A stretch of DNA of 64,000 bases from UBA6109 sp035366835 (GTDB taxonomy: Bacteria; Desulfobacterota; Syntrophia; Syntrophales; UBA6109), in contig DAOSIS010000004.1 in the NCBI GenBank assembly GCA_035366835.1, forward strand, positions 1 to 64,000, read 5' to 3'. The first letter of the stretch is position 1. Each line of letters begins with the position of its first letter. A program made the position numbers and the translations under genes. Positions 42,168 to 49,593 of this stretch are shown piece after piece. The notes beneath the pieces are model-generated. The model saw only the letters and a list, made by a program, of their open reading frames with translations. It had not been told where the DNA came from and did no database searches.

Positions 42168-43559
42168 ATGAATTCCCGCAAGAGCAGCGAAAAGAGACGC
42201 CCCCTGACTCCCACGGAAGCGATCCTCGAGAGCATCTCCGATGGCGTGTTCACCGTGGACATGGAATGGCGCATCACCTCGTTTAATCGGGCTGCGGAAA
42301 AGATCACCGGGGTGCAGCGTAAGGAGGCCATCGGCCGGCGATGCTCGGACGTGTTCAGATCCAGCATGTGCGGGCCCGCCTGCGCGCTCCAGGAGACGCT
42401 GAAGTCGGCAAGACCGATCGTCGGCAAAGCCGGATACATCATCACCGCGGCCGGCGACCGGGTTCCCATCAGCGTTTCGACTGCTGTGCTCCGGGACGCC
42501 GCGGGCCGCATATCCGGCGGAGCCGAAACCTTCCGTGACCTTTCCGACGTTGAAGCATTGCGCCGGGAACTCGAAGGGAATTGCCAAGTCGGCGACCTGA
42601 GCAGCCGAAGCCCTCTCATGCGTCGTGTGTTCGATGTCCTGCCGGCGATCGCCGCCAGTCCCAGCACGGTTCTGATCCTCGGCGAAACCGGAACGGGCAA
42701 GGAAATGGTGGCCAGGACGATCCACGCCCTGAGCCCCCGCAACCGGCATCCGTTCATCGCGGTCAACTGCGGCGCCCTGCCCGATACGCTCCTGGAGTCC
42801 GAGCTTTTCGGCTACAAGGCCGGCGCATTCACCGGTGCGAACAAGGACAAGTCCGGTCGTTTTGCGCTTGCCGCGGGCGGGACCCTCTTTCTCGATGAAA
42901 TCGGCGAGGTGAGCCCGGCATTGCAGGTCCGTCTGTTGCGCGTGCTGCAGGAGAAGACCTACGAGCCTTTGGGGGCGGTTCGTTCCGAGAGCACGGACGC
43001 GCGGATCATTGTGGCCACCAACAAGGATCTGGCCGAACAGGTGCGGCGGAAGGCTTTCCGGGAAGATCTCTACTACCGTGTGAATGTGGTACGCATCGAA
43101 CTGCCCCCGCTTCGCCGGCGGAAGGAAGACATCCCCCTCCTTGTGGAACAGTTCGTCGCCCGTTTCAATCGACTGCAGCGGAAGAACGTGCAGGGAATGA
43201 CGATGGAAGCGCTGTCGCTCCTGATGGCCCATCACTGGCCGGGCAACATCCGCGAACTGGAAAATGTCGTCGAGCGTGCCTTCGTTCTTTGCAGCGAAGG
43301 ACACATCGGCGTCAAGCATCTTCCGGAGGAGCTGAGATTCCATAGGACCGAGCCGGGTGCGGATTCCGATGTGCGGTCTGCCCACGACATTCTTGACGCC
43401 CAGGCCATCCGGGCGGCCCTTGAACGAAACGCCTTCAACCGTCTGATGGCCGCGAAGGAACTCGGGATCCACAAGACCACGCTTTTCCGCAGGATGAAGA
43501 GACTGGGCATTGCCCTGCCGGAGCGGGACGGCCGTTCGCGCTCCAAACGGATACCGTAG
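42168..43559 (+). CDS. Sigma-54-dependent activator with an N-terminal PAS domain
   Basis: A 463-residue enhancer-binding protein; GGAGGG precedes ATG 42168. Residues about 18-130 are a PAS domain with a Cys pair (SSMCGPACALQETLKSARP) that could bind a metal cluster or sense redox. The AAA+ domain has Walker A GETGTGKEMV, the sigma-54 contact loop GAFTGA and LFLDEIGEVSP. A Fis-type helix-turn-helix ends the protein (FNRLMAAKELGIHKTTLFRR). The next operon begins with a -24/-12 promoter (43691-43707), its likely target. Confidence 0.93.
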   Translation: MNSRKSSEKRRPLTPTEAILESISDGVFTVDMEWRITSFNRAAEKITGVQRKEAIGRRCSDVFRSSMCGPACALQETLKSARPIVGKAGYIITAAGDRVPISVSTAVLRDAAGRISGGAETFRDLSDVEALRRELEGNCQVGDLSSRSPLMRRVFDVLPAIAASPSTVLILGETGTGKEMVARTIHALSPRNRHPFIAVNCGALPDTLLESELFGYKAGAFTGANKDKSGRFALAAGGTLFLDEIGEVSPALQVRLLRVLQEKTYEPLGAVRSESTDARIIVATNKDLAEQVRRKAFREDLYYRVNVVRIELPPLRRRKEDIPLLVEQFVARFNRLQRKNVQGMTMEALSLLMAHHWPGNIRELENVVERAFVLCSEGHIGVKHLPEELRFHRTEPGADSDVRSAHDILDAQAIRAALERNAFNRLMAAKELGIHKTTLFRRMKRLGIALPERDGRSRSKRIP

Positions 43560-43585
43560 CGATGTCGCTTCCCTCGCGATCCGTT

Positions 43586-43607
43586 ACGGTAGCCGCCTTG
43601 CTACCGT
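43586..43607. promoter_or_regulatory. Inverted repeat between activator and its target promoter
   Basis: A perfect ACGGTAGC-N6-GCTACCGT dyad lies 27 bp after the activator stop and about 85 bp upstream of the -24 box. It could be the upstream activator-binding site or a terminator; the modest T content after it (TCTGCATTTCATCC) favours neither strongly. A second dyad, GTCATGCC/GGCATGAC, spans 43666-43700. Confidence 0.5.
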
Positions 43608-43690
43608 TCTGCATTTCATCCTCTGATCGCGAATCATTCATTCGTATGTGATTACAGCATGTTGGTCATGCCCTGCAGGGACTGCAGGCG

Positions 43691-43707
43691 TTGGCATGAC
43701 AATTGCC
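43691..43707 (+). promoter_or_regulatory. Sigma-54 (-24/-12) promoter
   Basis: TTGGCATGACAATTGCC has GG (43693-43694) and GC (43705-43706) with the exact 10-bp spacing of sigma-54 promoters (consensus TGGCAC-N5-TTGC). It lies directly downstream of a sigma-54 activator gene and 34 bp before the NifX-like ATG at 43741. Confidence 0.82.
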
Positions 43708-43740
43708 GTCCCCATCCGTGAGCGAAAGGCAGGTTCCTGG

Positions 43741-44379
43741 ATGGAGAAGGCAGCGTTTGCATACTGGGGCGATCGGATCGCACCGGTATTCGACAACGCG
43801 ACTCAGATCCGCATCGTCGAGGCCGGGAAAGGATGGATCGTCACCGAAGCGGAGGACATCCTGCCCGATGACCGACTGGTTCACAAAGCAACCCGCCTTG
43901 CGGAGATCGGCGTCGGTACGCTGGTTTGCGGAGCGATTTCCCGGCCGCTGCACGAGGTGATTGCCGCTTACGGCATCCGCGTGATTCCGTTTGTGGCCGG
44001 GGACCTGCGCGAGATCATTCAGGCGTGGATAAACGGTTCTCTCGAAAGCGGCGACTATGCCATGCCCGGATGCTGCGGGCCCGGACGGCGCAGACGGGGG
44101 GGAACCTTCGGCGGAGAGCGTGAGGAAAACTTTATGAACGGAAGACAAGGCGGCGGAAGAGGTTCAGGCGGCGGCCGTGGACAGGGCCGGGGAGGGCAGG
44201 GGCAGGGCCGATGGGGTCGAGGCAGAGAGAGTCAAGGCCGCACAGGCGGCCGCCGTGTCGGAAGTGCAGCCGGTTCCTGTCTATGTCCGCAATGCGGACA
44301 TCGGGAGCCGCACGAACGCGGGGTACCCTGCCTGCAAAAGCGGTGCCCGAAGTGCGGGGCTGCGCTGGTAAGAGAGTGA
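43741..44379 (+). CDS. NifX/NifB-type metal-cluster-binding protein with zinc-ribbon tail
   Basis: A 212-residue product. The N-terminal 110 residues or so form a dinitrogenase-cofactor-type (NifX/NifY/VnfX) domain: FAYWGDRIAPVFDNATQIRI and LAEIGVGTLVCGAISRPLHE. A Gly/Arg-rich linker follows (residues about 125-180), then a rubredoxin-like zinc ribbon with CxxC pairs (CLCPQCGHREP, QKRCPKCGAALVRE). The domain order is uncommon. The upstream in-frame ATG at 43696 lies within the promoter, so ATG 43741 is preferred. First gene of the sigma-54 operon. Confidence 0.82.
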   Translation: MEKAAFAYWGDRIAPVFDNATQIRIVEAGKGWIVTEAEDILPDDRLVHKATRLAEIGVGTLVCGAISRPLHEVIAAYGIRVIPFVAGDLREIIQAWINGSLESGDYAMPGCCGPGRRRRGGTFGGEREENFMNGRQGGGRGSGGGRGQGRGGQGQGRWGRGRESQGRTGGRRVGSAAGSCLCPQCGHREPHERGVPCLQKRCPKCGAALVRE

Positions 44380-44411
44380 AGAGGAAGTTCTGGAGGAAGG
44401 AGGATAGGACG

Positions 44412-44804
44412 ATGCCAAGAGGAGACAAGACAGGTCCTGCCGGAACGGGGTCGATGACTGGCCGAGCGGCGGGTTACTGCGCGGGATACGGCATGCCGGG
44501 ATTCGCGAATCCTGCGCCGGGACGGAATTTCGGAGCCGGCTTCGGTGGAGGACGCGGAGCCTGGGGACGCGGATTCGGGGGCGGAGGCCGCGGATGGCGG
44601 CACAGGTTTTACGCAACCGGTCAGCCGGGATGGATGCGCTTCGACGGAACCGCGATGCCCTATGGATACCATGCGCCCTATCGGAATGTCAGCCCGGAGG
44701 CGGAGAAACAGGCTCTTCAGAGCCAAGCCGATGCGTTGCAGACGGAATTGGACTCCATCAAGAAGCGCCTTTCCGAACTCGAAACCGGCACCGCGGCGGA
44801 ATAG
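44412..44804 (+). CDS. DUF5320-like Gly/Arg-rich protein
   Basis: A 130-residue product with AGGAGG before ATG 44412. The start MPRGDKTGPAGTGSMTGRAA followed by GYCAGYG is the DUF5320 signature. The middle is Gly/Arg/Phe-rich low complexity, and the end is a coiled coil (KQALQSQADALQTELDSIKK). Such proteins accompany NifX-like and Mrp-like genes in anaerobes; the function is unknown. Possibly a metal or cluster scaffold (inference). Confidence 0.82.
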   Translation: MPRGDKTGPAGTGSMTGRAAGYCAGYGMPGFANPAPGRNFGAGFGGGRGAWGRGFGGGGRGWRHRFYATGQPGWMRFDGTAMPYGYHAPYRNVSPEAEKQALQSQADALQTELDSIKKRLSELETGTAAE

Positions 44805-44889
44805 TCCGGTGCGGCATTAACGGTGCAGCGCCATCGCCATCGGTCGGCGCTGCTGCCGCCCGAAATATCAGAGAACATGGAGAACAGGA

Positions 44890-45252
44890 ATGAAGATCGC
44901 GTTTACCGCATCGGAAGGAAGTTTGAATTCCCCGCTGGACAGCCGCTTTGGCCGGGCTGCGAAATTTCTCGTCTACGACCTGGACAGCGAGACCTTCGAA
45001 GTGGTTGACAACCAGCGGAATCTGAACTCAGCCCAGGGAGCGGGCATCCAGTCGGCGGAAACCGTGGCGCGCCTCGGCGTGAAAACGCTTGTGACGGGAC
45101 ACTGCGGCCCGAAGGCGTTCCGCGTTCTTTCCGCCGCCGGAATCAAGGTTTTCAATACCGGCGCGCCAACCGTGGCCGAGGCGCTGGAAGATTACCGCGC
45201 GGGGAAGCTCGTTCAGGCTAACGCACCGGACGTAGAGAGTCATTGGGCTTAA
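44890..45252 (+). CDS. NifX-like dinitrogenase-cofactor-type protein
   Basis: A 120-residue single domain: MKIAFTASEGSLNSPLDSRF at the start, FGRAAKFLVYDLDSETFEVV, then VKTLVTGHCGPKAFRVLSAA. The fold binds iron-sulfur or iron-molybdenum precursors in nitrogenase assembly (NifX, NafY, NifB C-terminus). No nif structural genes are in the window, so here it more likely handles an iron-sulfur precursor. The conserved His-Cys (GHCGP) could be a ligand. Confidence 0.88.
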   Translation: MKIAFTASEGSLNSPLDSRFGRAAKFLVYDLDSETFEVVDNQRNLNSAQGAGIQSAETVARLGVKTLVTGHCGPKAFRVLSAAGIKVFNTGAPTVAEALEDYRAGKLVQANAPDVESHWA

Positions 45253-45289
45253 TAAGCTGCTTTTTGGGACGATTCAAGAGGTTACGCCT

Positions 45290-45556
45290 ATGCCTGGATA
45301 TGACGGAACAGGGCCGCGAGGCCGAGGCCCCATGACGGGTTGGGGGAGGGGGTATTGCGTTTTGAAAATGCCGGGAACTCCCGATGATCCGATCACCGGG
45401 TTTACCGGACTGCGTGGGGAAGCGGTGACGATTCCTCCTCCTGTTCCCAGTCGCGCGACCGTTTCCCTGGAGGCTGTCAGGCGGATCATCGGCGGGCCGC
45501 CCTGCACCGTCGGGGGAGGAAAACCGCTGAAATGTCCGGAGGCGGACGCATCATGA
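45290..45556 (+). CDS. Short DUF5320-like protein
   Basis: An 88-residue product starting MPGYDGTGPRGRGPMTGWGR, a variant of the DUF5320 head seen in the 44412 gene, with GYCVL after it. The rest lacks the Gly-rich middle and coiled coil; it ends in a Cys-containing tail (PPCTVGGGKPLKCPEADAS). Its stop overlaps the next start as ATGA, so translation is coupled to the MinD-like ATPase. Confidence 0.72.
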   Translation: MPGYDGTGPRGRGPMTGWGRGYCVLKMPGTPDDPITGFTGLRGEAVTIPPPVPSRATVSLEAVRRIIGGPPCTVGGGKPLKCPEADAS

Positions 45557-46401
45557 TCCTGGCAGTCGCTTCGGGCAAAGGCGGAACCGGCAAGACGACC
45601 GTGTCGGTCAACCTGGCGCGGGTGTTGGGTTCCGACGTGATGCTTTTGGACTGCGATGTGGAGGAACCAAATTGCCGCCTCTTTCTCGGGGGTGTCTCCT
45701 GCGAAGAGGAGACCGTCGGCATTCCGGTTCCGGAAGTCGACGAAGCCCTTTGCGACGGCTGCGGCGAATGCGGCCGTTTCTGCGCGTACCATGCCATCGT
45801 CTCGTTCGGGACCGTGCCGGTGGTTTTCCCCGAGATGTGTCACGGGTGCGGCGGATGCGCGAGGGTGTGCCCCAGGAGGGCGATTCGTGAAACGGATAAA
45901 CGCATGGGCGTCGTCGAAACGATCCGGACGGAGAATATCACGCTGATCGAGGGGCGTCTCGACGTCGGCGCCGCCATGGCGCCGCCGCTGATCCGCGCCG
46001 TGAAATCCCGGCTGCAGAAGGACCTCCCGGCGATCCTGGACGCGCCTCCGGGCACCTCCTGCCCGGTGATTGCCACGCTTCGGGGCGCGGATTTCGTCGC
46101 GCTTGTTACGGAACCGACGCCGTTCGGACTCCACGATCTGAAGCTGGCCGTGGACACGGTTCGAGAGCTCGGAATCCCCTTCGGCGTGGTGGTCAACCGT
46201 GTCGGAATCGGTGACGATAGGGTACACCTGTTCTGCAGGGAAGAAAACGTCTCCGTTCTCATGGAAATCCCGGATGACCGGCGGATCGCCGAAACCTACT
46301 CGAAAGGGTTTCTGATCGTGGATGCGTTGCCGGAATACCGCGGACTCTTCCGAACCCTGGCGGAAGGAATCTTCAGACTGGACGATGCCGGAGGGATTTG
46401 A
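45553..46401 (+). CDS. MinD/Mrp-type ATPase with inserted 4Fe-4S ferredoxin domain (first)
   Basis: A 282-residue P-loop ATPase: Walker A VASGKGGTGKTTVSVNLARV, then an inserted ferredoxin module at residues about 60-115 with two CxxCxxCxxxC sets (CDGCGECGRFCAYHAI; CHGCGGCARVCPRRAI) and the switch DAPPGTSCPVIATL. Such proteins occur in pairs next to NifX-like genes and probably load or transfer iron-sulfur clusters. Its partner is encoded at 47552; the two flank a zinc ribbon and a radical SAM gene. Confidence 0.92.
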   Translation: MILAVASGKGGTGKTTVSVNLARVLGSDVMLLDCDVEEPNCRLFLGGVSCEEETVGIPVPEVDEALCDGCGECGRFCAYHAIVSFGTVPVVFPEMCHGCGGCARVCPRRAIRETDKRMGVVETIRTENITLIEGRLDVGAAMAPPLIRAVKSRLQKDLPAILDAPPGTSCPVIATLRGADFVALVTEPTPFGLHDLKLAVDTVRELGIPFGVVVNRVGIGDDRVHLFCREENVSVLMEIPDDRRIAETYSKGFLIVDALPEYRGLFRTLAEGIFRLDDAGGI

Positions 46402-46404
46402 GGC

Positions 46405-46575
46405 ATGCCGACCCATGAATACGAGTGTGAGACATGCCGCCTCAGGTTTGAGCGCCGGCACGCCATACCGGAGGACGCCATCGCAAAGTGTCCGGGATGC
46501 AGCGGAAGCGTCCGCCGGCCGATCGGCGGCGCCGCCGAGCGTTGCGGGAAACCGCAGTGCGGAGGTCTTTCGTGA
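46405..46575 (+). CDS. Short FmdB-type zinc-ribbon protein
   Basis: A 56-residue gene starting MPTHEYECETCRLRFERRHA, with a second pair CPGC and a Cys-containing tail (AAERCGKPQCGGLS). It starts 3 bp after the ATPase gene, and its TGA overlaps the GTG of the radical SAM gene (GTGA). Its GGAGGT near the stop is the Shine-Dalgarno of that next gene. Overlap on both sides supports it as a real gene of the operon. Confidence 0.82.
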   Translation: MPTHEYECETCRLRFERRHAIPEDAIAKCPGCSGSVRRPIGGAAERCGKPQCGGLS

Positions 46576-47555
46576 GTGCCGGCGGTTTTCAGCATGTGTA
46601 CGGTCCCGTTCCTTCGAGGCGCCTCGGACGGTCTCTCGGGGTCGACCTCGTGCCGTTCAAGACCTGCTCCTACGACTGCATCTATTGCCAGCTGGGGCGC
46701 ACAACAAATAAGACTGTCGAACGGAAAGAATACGTTCCGATCAAGAACATCCTTGAGGAAGTGGAACGGAAATTGTCCGAGGGGGATAAACCCGATTATA
46801 TCGGTCTTGCCGGTTCCGGGGAGCCTGCGCTGAATTCCGGCATCGGCGGTCTGATCGCGGAGATCAAGTGCCTGACGGACATTCCGGTCGCCGTCCTTAC
46901 CAACGGTTCGCTGCTCTGGGACAGCGAGGTCCGGGACGCCCTGATGGGAGCCGATCTCGTGCTTCCATCGCTGGATGCCGGAGACGAACGGCTGTTCCGC
47001 TATGTCAACCGTCCGCACAAAGAGATCCCCTTTGAATACATGGTTGCCGGCATCGCCTCATTCGCCCGGCGCTTTCCGGGCGAGGTCCGTCTGGAGGTTC
47101 TGCTCCTTGGGGGTGTCACGGAGATCACCGCCGAGGCGGAAAAGATCGCCGCCGCCGTCCGGCGCATCCGTCCGGCGCGCGTGCAACTCAGTACCGTCAC
47201 CCGACCCCCTGCCGAGAATTTCGCATTCCCTGTTTCTCCGGAGCGGATGGTTGCCCTGACGGATCGTTTTCCGGAACCGGTGGACATCATCGGCCGGGAC
47301 GAGCGGAAGGCCGCGCAATCCGCAGTTTCCACCCGCGTCGGGGACGAAGACATCGTGGCCCTGCTGGCGAGACGTCCCTGCACGCTGACGGATGTGGCGA
47401 CCGGTCTCGGCGTGCATCTTCAGGAGGCGATCAAACGCCTGGAGGCGCTTGTCGCCGCCGGGAAAGTGAGACCGGCGGTCGCAGACAGGCGGCATTTTTA
47501 CGTAAGTACAAGCGGGGAAATTGCAGCAGCGGCGGACGGGGAAGGAAAATCATGA
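46572..47555 (+). CDS. Radical SAM protein with C-terminal winged-helix-like domain
   Basis: GTG 46572 overlaps the zinc-ribbon stop and has GGAGGT five bases upstream. The 327-residue product has the SAM cluster motif C-x3-C-x2-C (FKTCSYDCIYCQLGRTTNKT), the GGEP-like segment AGSGEPALNSGIGGL, and a C-terminal helix-turn-helix-like end (TLTDVATGLGVHLQEAIKRL). The N-terminal HVYGPVPSRRLGRSLGVDLV is typical of this widespread uncharacterised family. It overlaps the next ATPase by 4 bp (ATGA). Confidence 0.88.
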   Translation: MSAGGFQHVYGPVPSRRLGRSLGVDLVPFKTCSYDCIYCQLGRTTNKTVERKEYVPIKNILEEVERKLSEGDKPDYIGLAGSGEPALNSGIGGLIAEIKCLTDIPVAVLTNGSLLWDSEVRDALMGADLVLPSLDAGDERLFRYVNRPHKEIPFEYMVAGIASFARRFPGEVRLEVLLLGGVTEITAEAEKIAAAVRRIRPARVQLSTVTRPPAENFAFPVSPERMVALTDRFPEPVDIIGRDERKAAQSAVSTRVGDEDIVALLARRPCTLTDVATGLGVHLQEAIKRLEALVAAGKVRPAVADRRHFYVSTSGEIAAAADGEGKS

Positions 47556-48466
47556 GGGAGCTTGTCGTGATCAGCGGGAAGGGAGGAACCGGCAAGACCA
47601 GCCTGACCGCCTCCTTTGCGGTGCTGGCCGGGCGGCCCGTCGTGGTCGATTGCGATGTGGACGCGTCGGATCTGCATCTGATCCTCGCCCCGCGCACCGT
47701 GGAATGGCATGACTTCCGCAGCGGTCACGAGGCAGTCATCCGCCCTGCGGACTGCAGCGGTTGCGGTGCCTGTCTCGAATTGTGCCGGTTCGGCGCCGTG
47801 AAGGCGAACAGGAATGCGGCCGGGCGTACAACGTTCGCGGTCGACCCGATTTCCTGCGAAGGCTGCGGCGTCTGCGTGCGATTCTGCCCTGAGGCCGCCA
47901 TCGATTTCCCGGAGCGGCTCTGCGGCGAATGGATGATATCGGAGACCCGTTGCGGTCCCATGGTGCATGCCCGTCTGGGCATTGCGGCGGAAAACTCGGG
48001 CAAACTCGTTTCCACGGTCCGGCGGGAAGCCCGCCGCATCGCGGAGAAGGAAAAGCGCGATACCGTCCTCGTGGACGGCCCGCCGGGAATCGGGTGCCCG
48101 GTCATCGCGTCGTTGACCGGTGCAACGCTCGTGCTGGTCGTGACGGAACCGACCGTGTCCGGGGAGCACGACCTGGAAAGGGTCCTCTCCCTGGCGCGGC
48201 ACTTCGACATTCCCGCCGCGATCTGTGTGAACAAGTGGGATCTCAATCCGGAAATGACGGAACGCATCGAAGACAAGGCGCGGCGCGTCAATGCGCGCGT
48301 GGTCGGCTGCATCCGGTACGACCGTGCCTTCACGGAGGCACAGATGCAGGCGCGGGCCGTCGTGGAGACCGCCGCTCCCTGCGCCGAGGATATCCGGCGG
48401 ATCTGGAGCGAACTGGATCTGCAAAAGGCGGCGGCGAGCACAAATCGCGGAAAGGGGCGCGAGTAA
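47552..48466 (+). CDS. MinD/Mrp-type ATPase with inserted 4Fe-4S ferredoxin domain (second)
   Basis: A 304-residue partner of the 45553 ATPase. Walker A is ISGKGGTGKTSLTASFAVLA; the ferredoxin module (CSGCGACLELCRFGAVKANR; CEGCGVCVRFCPEAAI) sits at residues about 67-115; the switch region is VLVDGPPGIGCPVIASLTGA. It overlaps the radical SAM gene by 4 bp. The two ATPases are paralogues and may work as a heterodimer on iron-sulfur clusters. Confidence 0.92.
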   Translation: MRELVVISGKGGTGKTSLTASFAVLAGRPVVVDCDVDASDLHLILAPRTVEWHDFRSGHEAVIRPADCSGCGACLELCRFGAVKANRNAAGRTTFAVDPISCEGCGVCVRFCPEAAIDFPERLCGEWMISETRCGPMVHARLGIAAENSGKLVSTVRREARRIAEKEKRDTVLVDGPPGIGCPVIASLTGATLVLVVTEPTVSGEHDLERVLSLARHFDIPAAICVNKWDLNPEMTERIEDKARRVNARVVGCIRYDRAFTEAQMQARAVVETAAPCAEDIRRIWSELDLQKAAASTNRGKGRE

Positions 48467-48557
48467 TGCCGATACGGGGAACTGCCCTTCGGGATGGCGG
48501 AATCGGTTTGAACGGCATATATAGGGGAGGTCAACACAAGCCCGAAGGAGAATGGAT

Positions 48558-49511
48558 ATGCTGCAGCCCGTTGAGACCGTAGAAATCCTGACGCTCCAGG
48601 ACAACTACATCAACATGACGGCCGCCGATGACAACGCGGTCGTCACCCGGGCCAGAAAGCTTCTCCGAGGTGCCAGGGGACCGTCCATCATCGCCGAGCA
48701 CGGGTTCTCCGCAATTGTTACGACGACGGCAGACGGGCGGAAGCGGTCGCTTCTCTTCGACTTCGGCATCTCCGCCTGCGGCGCCGCCGATAACGCGCGG
48801 ACCCTGGACGTTGCTCCGGGGCTGATCGAGATCATGGTCCTTTCCCACGGTCACTACGATCATTTCCAGGGCTTCGAGGCCTTGACCGCTTTTCTGGGGA
48901 GGTCGCAGATTCCCCTGGTGGTGCACCCGGCGGCATTTCGAAACCCCCGATATTTCAGGGATTCGATGGGCAAAAGGCATGCCATGCCCCCGTTTACCAG
49001 GGATCGCGTGAAAAAGGCGGGGGTGGAAATCCGGGAGACGGTGCAGCCGAAGGAGATTCTCGGAGACACCGTTCTCTTTCTCGGGGAGATCGAACGGACA
49101 ACCGATTTCGAGAAGGGCATGGCGGACGCCTTCCACGAAGAGGGCGGCGAAGAAAGAAGGGATCTTCTTGAAGATGACACGTCCGTCGTCATGAACCTCC
49201 GGGGCAGGGGACTCGTCGTTCTCAGCGGGTGCGCCCATGCAGGCATCGTCAATACGGTCCGCTACGCGCGGAAAGTGACGGGCATCGACAAAATCCATGC
49301 GGTCATGGGAGGGTTTCACCTCACGGGGCCGCTCGCCGATCCCCTTCTTCATGCAACGGTGGCGGCATTGAAGAATATCGGTCCCGACTATGCAGCTCCC
49401 TGTCACTGCTGCAGCCGGGAAGCCGTGATGCTCGTGGAGCGGGAGATGCCGGACCGGTTTCTGCTCAACATGAGCGGCACGAGGTTTGTTTTTTCAGGGG
49501 GCTGCGGCTGA
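48558..49511 (+). CDS. MBL-fold metallohydrolase (dihydropteroate-synthase-related type)
   Basis: ATG 48558 has AAGGAG seven bases upstream; ATG 48552 is too close to it. The 317-residue product has the zinc motif SHGHYDHFQGFEAL, the later ligand region LSGCAHAGIVNTV and MGGFHLTGPLADPL. It belongs to the MBL branch that includes the methanopterin-type RFAP synthase-like proteins. Substrate unknown. It is common beside ferredoxin-inserted ATPases. A short chance frame at 48466-48582 was not called. Confidence 0.87.
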   Translation: MLQPVETVEILTLQDNYINMTAADDNAVVTRARKLLRGARGPSIIAEHGFSAIVTTTADGRKRSLLFDFGISACGAADNARTLDVAPGLIEIMVLSHGHYDHFQGFEALTAFLGRSQIPLVVHPAAFRNPRYFRDSMGKRHAMPPFTRDRVKKAGVEIRETVQPKEILGDTVLFLGEIERTTDFEKGMADAFHEEGGEERRDLLEDDTSVVMNLRGRGLVVLSGCAHAGIVNTVRYARKVTGIDKIHAVMGGFHLTGPLADPLLHATVAALKNIGPDYAAPCHCCSREAVMLVEREMPDRFLLNMSGTRFVFSGGCG

Positions 49512-49593
49512 GAGGATCGGCAGGAATTTCTGCCTTGGAGCCTTGCCGCAACGAGGCGAGGCAATCGGAGATATCGGGTCGGGAGGTCGATGG

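Noticed and set aside
43696..43740. In-frame ATG giving MTIAVPIRERKAGSW as an earlier start of the NifX-like gene
   Set aside because: It lies inside the -24/-12 promoter. The family's first strand matches KAAFAYWGDRIAPVFD after ATG 43741, so the upstream peptide is chance similarity.
48466..48582. A 38-residue frame (MPIRGTALRDGGIGLNGIYR onward) between the second ATPase and MBL genes
   Set aside because: It overlaps the MBL Shine-Dalgarno and start, has no similarity I can see and no ribosome site.
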